Part shown: positions 44,178 through 50,386 of the stretch, one piece after another
Layout: each line of letters starts with the position of its first letter
How positions within the stretch are numbered: position 1 is the first letter of the stretch
Assembly (NCBI RefSeq): GCF_039631355.1
Contig: NZ_JBDIVF010000001.1
Span: 186,001 to 250,000 of the forward strand
From: Uliginosibacterium paludis
Lineage (GTDB): Bacteria; Pseudomonadota; Gammaproteobacteria; Burkholderiales; Rhodocyclaceae
Reading direction: 5' to 3'
Length of the DNA: 64,000 nt
The notes under the pieces: generated by a model
The model's input: the letters and a program-made list of their open reading frames with translations, nothing else
What the model was told of the DNA's origin: nothing
Database searches by the model: none
Position numbers and translations under genes: made by a program

Positions 44178-44822
44178 TCAGAACACGGCCAGGTCGGTAC
44201 GCGCCGCGCCGGAGCCCGCCAGCACGCCCTTGCGCTTCATGTCGTCGATCATCTTCTCGGCCATGGCCCGGACGATCGCCAGGCGTTCGGCACGCGAGTA
44301 GCTGCCCGCCAGGGCCTTGCGTGTGCCATACGGGTCAGCAAACATCTGCTGCCAGACCCGGCGCCCCGTCGCCTCGTGAACAAGCACCGCGTAGACATCG
44401 ATCTGCTGACTCTGCGCACTGCTGCGCGTCGGCCAGACAATCAAAGAGTAATTGCGCTGGTCACGCCTGAGTTCGTCCCAGGGATAACTGGCACCCGCCA
44501 CATAACTCCAGGTCTGCTCAAACTGCTTGCGAAACACAGGCTCCACACTTTCGCGAAGATCCATCGAGAAGCCGAACACCATCTGCTGCACAGCCGGATC
44601 GGCCTTGTCGTCAAACGGAATCGGCTTGCGAGGATTGGGCACGCCCTGCGCCGCCACCCCCGTCGCAGGAATCGCCATCGGGTCCGTCGCCACAAACACA
44701 TTCATCCCCAGCAAAGGCTCCGGCATCTCCACCCGCCCCCTGTCCTGCCCGGAGGGCCCGAGGCCTGAACAGCCCGTCACAACAAGCATCCCCAAGCCCA
44801 ACAGAAAACACCGCACACTCAT
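44178..44822 (-). CDS. Lipoprotein of unknown function
   Basis: The 214-residue protein has a lipobox VTGC (Cys18) and begins behind AGAGAGGATG, a reasonable ribosome binding site. The N-terminal 70 residues are proline rich. The C-terminal ~120 residues form a mixed alpha/beta domain ('QTWSYVAGASYPWDELRRDQRNYSLIVWPT', 'QQIDVYAVLVHEATGRRVW') with a terminal basic helix. No family is recognised. It lies between the exported protein at 43222 and the immunity array and is co-directional with both. Confidence 0.6.
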   Translation of the reverse strand: MSVRCFLLGLGMLVVTGCSGLGPSGQDRGRVEMPEPLLGMNVFVATDPMAIPATGVAAQGVPNPRKPIPFDDKADPAVQQMVFGFSMDLRESVEPVFRKQFEQTWSYVAGASYPWDELRRDQRNYSLIVWPTRSSAQSQQIDVYAVLVHEATGRRVWQQMFADPYGTRKALAGSYSRAERLAIVRAMAEKMIDDMKRKGVLAGSGAARTDLAVF

Positions 44823-44982
44823 GACATCCTCTCTAGCAACACATTCATTCAGATTCCGGCACCGATTTATTCAGGTACCAAAACGTTCAGGAAACAGGCT
44901 CAATCGCATGCCAATATTCGCGCAAACAAGATGTGCATAAATCCGCAACCAAACCTTGCCTGTAGATGCCAGCCGCCTCGAA

Positions 44983-46020
44983 TCAGTCCGGTACGCGCAG
45001 GCGAAGGGTAGAGAGCAGCCTGTCCCAAAGCGCGATAGCCTCGTCGTCGGTAAGACTCGAAGCTTGCGCGCCTGCTGTATTGCCCTTGACTCCCGTAAAG
45101 AGCGCAGCTTCCCAACCAGGATTGTGGTGGTCGTAGCGCACCCCCGCGTATTCAAACTGGAATTCGTGCCACGCACCTTTCTGATCGTCGTCAAGTGGGC
45201 GACGGAACAGCGCTTCGTCCCCCTTCCACTTGTAGACGTCGTGCTTGCCTTCGCGCAGGGACTTCACCTTGCCAAAGAGCGTGGCAAGCGGCGCAGACAA
45301 CAGGGCCGCTTTCTTCGCCTCATTGCGGCGCGCTTCGAACGAAGTGTCGCGCCGCGCATCCTTGTTGGTGGAGATCGAAAAACTCACATCCGGCAGACTC
45401 GGAAAACACAGGCCGATGTTGAAGATTTCCTGGAACTTGCCAATGTCATCTTTGATGAAACCTAGGTCCAGGCAGACACCGGGCTCGGTGGGGACTTCGT
45501 CGAGTTTGCGGGCGCGGAGGTTGGTGGCAACGTAGGTCAGTGTCTGCATTTCTGTTTCAACAGTTCTGCCTTCACTGGGGGCTGTTGCACCTTTGTAAAC
45601 AAAACCGTGTGGAGGTACATTGAAGTAACCCCAGATACGCATAACACGAGTTGCTGTGTCATTTTCTCTAAATTGCAAAACTTTGCTGCCTGGCGTTGGA
45701 CCGTCAGTTGCTGAGCGAAGCAGCGAGCCAGGCTCTTCTTGGTGCTTAACAGCCTCAAGCTCAGTCTTCTCTTCTTCCGAAAGCCCTTTGATCGCCTTTG
45801 ATCCATTTGGGATCGTTTCAATATTCGGCCCAAATGCCTGCCCCCAAAAAATCAGATCAGCGTTAGCCGGCACATCCATCACAAAGCGTCCAAAGCACAC
45901 GGGTTTTGTCTTCGCAAACAGGTCATCAATTTTCTGAGAAGTGTTCATTGTTCTTGCCTCAGTCTGGCTTGCGTTACAGAGGATGATCAGGAGCAGTGCT
46001 GCTAGCAATCGTCCACTCAT
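44983..46020 (-). CDS. Tli4-like T6SS immunity protein, third copy in the array
   Basis: From the ATG at 46020, which overlaps the stop of the stub before it (ATGA), the gene encodes 345 residues. A hydrophobic signal sequence ('LLAALLLIILCNA') precedes 'CFGRFVMDVPANADLIFWGQAFGPNIET', the repeated core of the family. The C-terminal half ('VCLDLGFIKDDIGKFQEIFNIGL...', '...EAALFTGVKGNTAGAQASSLTDDEAIALWDRLLSTLRL') is shared with the other two copies. Tli4 proteins act in the periplasm and neutralise the phospholipase Tle4. This is the most diverged copy, including its 3' end. It would protect against a related toxin. Confidence 0.75.
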   Translation of the reverse strand: MSGRLLAALLLIILCNASQTEARTMNTSQKIDDLFAKTKPVCFGRFVMDVPANADLIFWGQAFGPNIETIPNGSKAIKGLSEEEKTELEAVKHQEEPGSLLRSATDGPTPGSKVLQFRENDTATRVMRIWGYFNVPPHGFVYKGATAPSEGRTVETEMQTLTYVATNLRARKLDEVPTEPGVCLDLGFIKDDIGKFQEIFNIGLCFPSLPDVSFSISTNKDARRDTSFEARRNEAKKAALLSAPLATLFGKVKSLREGKHDVYKWKGDEALFRRPLDDDQKGAWHEFQFEYAGVRYDHHNPGWEAALFTGVKGNTAGAQASSLTDDEAIALWDRLLSTLRLRVPD

Positions 46021-46303
46021 TTTTCCCACCATGTAAAAGCTTCGTGTGCAATCTTGCAAATGCCGTGCAGCGTGCTCGCAATGACTTTGTCATTCTGGTA
46101 ACTGCCTTGGTGCTCGTAGCCCGTCTGCTTGTAGCTGATACGTGCTTTCCCTTGTCGCACAGGGTCTTGTGCCGAGCGCTCAGCCGGCACCGTGCCATCG
46201 CCCAAATCCGCCGGCGAGGCAATCTGCACACCGAAGCGCTGACTATCTACGCCTTCAGTCATGATGACAGCCCCATCGCCGTCGTCACTCTCTGTAGCCA
46301 ACG
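46017..46303 (-). pseudogene. Truncated effector 3'-end (stub) before the third immunity gene
   Basis: About 95 codons of the Tle4-like effector 3' end ('SDDGDGAVIMTEGVDSQRFG' to '...EAFTWWEK') remain in an open frame. It keeps the catalytic Asp (GDGTVP) and candidate His (YEHQGS) but lacks the nucleophilic serine and the N-terminal two thirds. The frame is fused at its 5' end to the end of the second immunity gene in another frame. The ATGA overlap with the immunity start is kept. It looks like duplication debris rather than a gene. Confidence 0.7.
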
Positions 46304-47341
46304 TCAGTTGGGCACACGTAGCCGCACGGTGGCTAGCAGCCTGTCCCAAAGCGCGATAGCCTCGTCGTCGGTAAGACTCGAAGCTTGCGCGCCTGCGGTA
46401 TTGCCCTTGACTCCCGTAAAGAGCGCAGCTTCCCAACCAGGATTGTGGTGGTCGTAGCGGATACCGGGATATTCGAACTGGAACTCATGCCAAACGCCTT
46501 TCCGCTCATCATCCAGCGGACGACGGAACAGCGCTTCGTCGCCCTTCCACCTGAACACGTCATGCTTGCCCTCGCGCAGTGTCTTGACCTTGCCGAAGAG
46601 CGTAGCCAGCGGGGCATGCATCAAGGCCGCTTTCTTGGCCTCATTGCGCCGCTCTTCGAATGAAGTATCGCGTCGCGCATCCTTGTTGGAGGAGATCGAG
46701 AAGCTCACATCCGGCAAACTCGGGAAGCGCAAGCCAATGTTGAATATCTCCTGGAATTTTCCACCGTCATCCTTGATGAAGCCCAGATCGAGACACACGC
46801 CGGGCTCGGTGGGAACTTCGTCGGGTTGGCGGGCGCGGAGGTTGTTGGCAACATAGGTCAGTTTCTTCACTTCCCCTTCCAACGGTCTGCCATCAATCGG
46901 AGACGCTAACCCTTTGTAAAGAAATCCGTGCGGAGGGGCACTTAGATAACCCCATACGTCGGTGGTGTAAGTCGAGTTTCTAGAACTCCAAAACAGGAGA
47001 GTCCAGCTTCCCTCTGTGGGTCCATCAACTTCAGATCTGAATAAAGATCCTACCTCTTCTCTATGCTTTATCGCCTCAAGCTCAGTCTTTTTTGAAGAAG
47101 CTAGTTTTTTCAAATCTTTGGATCCGTTTTCAAACGTCTCAATATTCGGCCCAAACGCTTGCCCCCCAAAAATCAAATCAGCATTAGCCGGCACATCCAT
47201 CACAAACCGCCCGAAACACACGGGCCTGGTCTTCGCAAACAGCGCATCAATTTTTGGAGAGGTATTCATTGCTCTTGCCTCAGTCTGGCATGCGTTACAG
47301 AGGGGGATCAGGAGCAGTGCGATGAGCAGTCGTCCAATCAT
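46304..47341 (-). CDS. Tli4-like T6SS immunity protein, second copy in the array
   Basis: From the ATG at 47341 (overlapping the stub stop as ATGA) the gene encodes 345 residues. The signal sequence ('RLLIALLLIPLCNAC') and the C-terminal ~185 residues are almost identical to the first copy, differing at a handful of positions. A middle block (about residues 70-160) is strongly diverged, including 'ENGSKDLKKLASSKK' and the part up to 'PIDGRPLEGEVKK'. This suggests a binding surface under selection. It should bind an effector close to, but not identical with, the neighbouring Tle4-like lipase. Confidence 0.78.
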   Translation of the reverse strand: MIGRLLIALLLIPLCNACQTEARAMNTSPKIDALFAKTRPVCFGRFVMDVPANADLIFGGQAFGPNIETFENGSKDLKKLASSKKTELEAIKHREEVGSLFRSEVDGPTEGSWTLLFWSSRNSTYTTDVWGYLSAPPHGFLYKGLASPIDGRPLEGEVKKLTYVANNLRARQPDEVPTEPGVCLDLGFIKDDGGKFQEIFNIGLRFPSLPDVSFSISSNKDARRDTSFEERRNEAKKAALMHAPLATLFGKVKTLREGKHDVFRWKGDEALFRRPLDDERKGVWHEFQFEYPGIRYDHHNPGWEAALFTGVKGNTAGAQASSLTDDEAIALWDRLLATVRLRVPN

Positions 47342-47624
47342 TTTTCCCACCACGTGAATGCTTCGTGTGCAATCTTGCAGATGCCATGCACCGTACTGGC
47401 TATGACTTTGTCGTTCTGGTAACTGCCCTGATGCTCATAGCCCGTCTGCTTGTAGCTGATACGTGCTTTGCCTTGTCGCACAGGGTCTTGCGCAGAGCAC
47501 TCAGCCGGCACTGTGCCATCGCCCAGATCCGCCGGCGAGGCAATCTGCACACCGAAGCGCTGACTATCTACGCCATCAGTCATGATGACAGCCCCATCGC
47601 CGTCGTCACTCTCTGTAGCCAACG
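47338..47624 (-). pseudogene. Truncated effector 3'-end (stub) before the second immunity gene
   Basis: This stub is nearly identical to the one at 46017 and shares its differences from the intact effector (GDGAVIM for GEGTAIM, NDKV for DNKV). The two stubs therefore come from a common ancestor and were not copied separately from the present effector. It ends in the same ATGA overlap with the immunity gene. The open frame covers the catalytic Asp and His region only. Confidence 0.7.
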
Positions 47625-48656
47625 TCAGTTGGGCACACGTAGCCGCACGGTGGCTAGCAGCCTGTCCCAAAGCGCGATAGCCTCGTCGTCGGTAAGACTC
47701 GAAGCTTGCGCGCCCGCGGTATTGCCCTTGACTCCCGTAAAGAGCGCAGCTTCCCAACCAGGATTGTGGTGGTCGTAGCGGATGCCGGGATACTCGAATT
47801 GGAACTCATGCCACACGCCTGTCCGCTCATCATCCAGCGGACGACGGAACAGCGCTTCGTCGCCCTCCCACCTGAACACGTCATGCTTACCCTCGCGCAG
47901 TGTCTTGACCTTGCCGAAGAGCGTAGCCAGCGGGGCATGCATCAAGGCCGCTTTCTTCGCCTCATTGCGCCGGTCTTCGAATGAAGTATCGCGTCGCGCA
48001 TCCTTGTTGGAGGAGATCGAGAAGCTCACATCCGGCAAACTCGGGAAGCGCAAGCCAATGTTGAATATCTCCTGGAATTTGCCACTGTCATCCTTGATGA
48101 AGCCCAGATCGAGACACACGCCGGGCTCGGTGGGAACTTCGTCGGATTGGCGAGCGCGGAGATTGTTGGCGACGTAGGTTAGGCGCTCTGCTTCAGTCTC
48201 AACCGTTCTGTTATCTCCAGTTGTTCCCTTATATACAAACGCGTGAGGATAAGCATTTAGATACCCCCAAACCTCCATGGTGTACGTTGCGCTTTTGTCT
48301 TCCCGAAACGTCAGGACACTACTTCCTTTGGTTGGTCCGTCGGAAAAAGTCCGCAACAAGGAGCCCGGCTCTTCTCTGTGCTTAACAGCCTCAAGCGTTG
48401 TCTTCTTTTTTTTTGCTAAATCTTGAACCGTTTTTGATCCGCCTTCGATCGTTTCAATATTTGGCCCAAACGCTTGCCCTCCAAAAATAAAATCAGCATT
48501 GGCCGGCACATCCATCACAAACCGCCCGAAACAAACGGACTTGGTCTTCGAAAACAACGCATCAATTTTTGGAGAAGTATTCATTGTTCTTGCCTCAGTC
48601 TGGCATGCGTTACAGAGGATTATCAAAAGCAGTGCAGCGAACAATCGTTCAGTCAT
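47625..48656 (-). CDS. Tli4-like T6SS immunity protein, first copy, next to the intact effector
   Basis: The ATG at 48656 overlaps the effector stop (ATGA), so immunity is translationally coupled to the intact effector; the gene encodes 343 residues. It starts with a signal sequence ('RLFAALLLIILCNAC') and shows the family core 'CFGRFVMDVPANADFIFGGQAFGPNIET' and the conserved C-terminal half. It is the cognate immunity protein by position and should bind the lipase in the periplasm. Its variable block ('EGGSKTVQDLAKKKKTT' onward) differs from both other copies. Confidence 0.82.
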   Translation of the reverse strand: MTERLFAALLLIILCNACQTEARTMNTSPKIDALFSKTKSVCFGRFVMDVPANADFIFGGQAFGPNIETIEGGSKTVQDLAKKKKTTLEAVKHREEPGSLLRTFSDGPTKGSSVLTFREDKSATYTMEVWGYLNAYPHAFVYKGTTGDNRTVETEAERLTYVANNLRARQSDEVPTEPGVCLDLGFIKDDSGKFQEIFNIGLRFPSLPDVSFSISSNKDARRDTSFEDRRNEAKKAALMHAPLATLFGKVKTLREGKHDVFRWEGDEALFRRPLDDERTGVWHEFQFEYPGIRYDHHNPGWEAALFTGVKGNTAGAQASSLTDDEAIALWDRLLATVRLRVPN

Positions 48657-50353
48657 TTCTCCCACCACGTGAATGCTTCGTGTGCAATCTTGCAAATGCC
48701 GTGCAGCGTGCTCGCAATGACTTTGTTGTCCTGGTAGCTGCCTTGGTGCTCGTAGCCCGTCTGCTTGTAGCTGATACGTGCTTTCCCTTGTCGCACAGGG
48801 TCTTGTGCCGAGCGCTCAGCCGGCACCGTGCCATCGCCCAAATCCGCCGGCGAGGCAATCTGCACACCGAAGCGCTGGCTATCTACGCCATCAGTCATGA
48901 TGGCAGTCCCTTCGCCGTCGTCACTCTGCGTGGCCCACTGCGAAGCCAGTGGGGAGACGTTCAGCTTTTCGAGCCAGAGGCGTTGGCCTGCACCACCCTC
49001 GAACAACGGCGCCTTGGTCGTGCGCCAGACAACCGCCCCCCAAGCTTTTTGTTTATCGTCGGCGCAGTAACTCAAATAAGTTAGCGGATGATAGTGCGTT
49101 GCAATATCTTGGTGAAAATCCCGGGATTGTTTGATTTTATTAAAACTCTTTTTCAACCCCGACGACTCAGAGTTCGCTGGATTCACCCACTCCGGCGTAA
49201 TCAATCGATACCACTTGTCCTGCACTGTGTAGATCTCGGTGTAGGGGTCGGACTTAGGCAGGGAGAGCACTTCTTCACCATTGAGTTCGGCCTTGAGCCA
49301 GTCCGCGCCGTAGCGTTCGGAAGGCAGAAGCTGCAGACCGCCGGGGGCATTGGCGAGCACCGCGGTGACCTTGGGGCCGGTGTCCCCCACCACTTTTCTG
49401 AAGATGTAGCCCATCAGGCCGCTGCCTTCGAAGCCCACGCGGATGCGTTTGTACGCAGCCCCCGCGCCCACTGCGGGCATGGCGCCATGCACGATGCCTG
49501 CTACCACATCCATTGCATTGCCATATTCCGGATGAATGAGCGCTCGACCGACGAGCCCACCCATGGAGTGGGTGACCACGATGACTTTCTCACACTGGAA
49601 CTTCCGGTCCTTGTAATACTGAATGATTTCGCGGATTCGCTTGGCCACGTCCTTGGCCGAGTCTCCGTTGGAGCGCAACCAGTTGTAGCCGATGGCATGC
49701 ACGGGATACCACGCATCGCTGATCGTTGCCAGTTCGTCTGCGGTCAGTTTGTCGCCTCCGTCCCCACCCCATTCGGCGGGTGATACATCAAGCGCTTTGC
49801 GCGCACCCTCAGTCCATGACGTGTTGGCCTTGCCCTCCCGGCACATCTGATTAAGCTGGCTCTCCAGCGTTTGCAGGAGGGTGCCATAGCTCTCGAAGAA
49901 TACTTCGCTCCAGCCACGAATGCGTGCATGCTGGTCACGCTGCTCCTGGGTCAGCGTGGCCGACCCGGCGCCGCTCAGGTAGGCCACCTTAGAGACGTTG
50001 CTGTGGCGCTTGTCCGAGGTTTCATTGCCTGGCTCGTAGCGATCAACTTCGGTAGCCTCCGGATCCAGGATCATCTGGCGCTGATGCGGATCCTTGAAGA
50101 TCATGGCGATGGTCTCCATCGTGGCCTCCGGACGCCATGAAACATTCGTGCTTTTCTTGAGTTCGTCCTGCCGCGCCTGGCTGAGCTTCAGGTGCGATCC
50201 CATGATGCCAGGCAGGAATACCACGGGAATCGTGCGAGCCGGCAGAACATGCATCTCGCAACCACTCTGGTCGCTCGACGGCGTGCTGAGGGCATGTGCA
50301 ATCTGACTGCCGTCGTCGCTGATTTCTGTGACAAGGATTTGAGAATCAGTCAT
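48653..50353 (-). CDS. T6SS lipase effector, Tle4-like (PGAP1/LCAT-type alpha/beta hydrolase)
   Basis: The 566-residue protein carries the oxyanion-region phrase 'PVVFLPGIMGSHL' near residue 45, the nucleophile in 'VTHSMGGLVGR' (S263; the usual G before H is T), an Asp in GDGTVP (D507) and a candidate His in 'YEHQGSY' (H536). This is a PGAP1/LCAT-like lipase. It lies 33 bases after vgrG and directly before a Tli4-like immunity gene, the arrangement of Tle4/Tli4 pairs such as PA1510/PA1509. It should attack membrane phospholipids of rival bacteria. Naming as Tle4 is by context and fold, not by alignment. Confidence 0.8.
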   Translation of the reverse strand: MTDSQILVTEISDDGSQIAHALSTPSSDQSGCEMHVLPARTIPVVFLPGIMGSHLKLSQARQDELKKSTNVSWRPEATMETIAMIFKDPHQRQMILDPEATEVDRYEPGNETSDKRHSNVSKVAYLSGAGSATLTQEQRDQHARIRGWSEVFFESYGTLLQTLESQLNQMCREGKANTSWTEGARKALDVSPAEWGGDGGDKLTADELATISDAWYPVHAIGYNWLRSNGDSAKDVAKRIREIIQYYKDRKFQCEKVIVVTHSMGGLVGRALIHPEYGNAMDVVAGIVHGAMPAVGAGAAYKRIRVGFEGSGLMGYIFRKVVGDTGPKVTAVLANAPGGLQLLPSERYGADWLKAELNGEEVLSLPKSDPYTEIYTVQDKWYRLITPEWVNPANSESSGLKKSFNKIKQSRDFHQDIATHYHPLTYLSYCADDKQKAWGAVVWRTTKAPLFEGGAGQRLWLEKLNVSPLASQWATQSDDGEGTAIMTDGVDSQRFGVQIASPADLGDGTVPAERSAQDPVRQGKARISYKQTGYEHQGSYQDNKVIASTLHGICKIAHEAFTWWEK

Positions 50354-50386
50354 GGCCGAGAGAAAAAATTGGAAAACAGGTGTTGC

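Larger units (their letters stand above)
44983..48930. repeat. Tandem array of effector-stub/immunity units (about 1.3 kb each)
   Basis: Three immunity genes alternate with effector 3' ends. The intact effector's end (48653-48930) begins the array; unit two runs 47338-48652, unit three 46017-47337, and the third immunity gene closes it. Unit lengths are 1315 and 1321 bases, measured from the recurring TTTTTCCCACCACGTG-like start of each immunity gene. The shared segments include long identical stretches of DNA, so recombination between units is expected. Confidence 0.85.

Noticed and set aside
46017..48930. Tandem repeats that could suggest a CRISPR array or insertion sequence
   Set aside because: Units are about 1.3 kb coding repeats with intact immunity genes; no short direct repeats with spacers, no transposase and no terminal inverted repeats.
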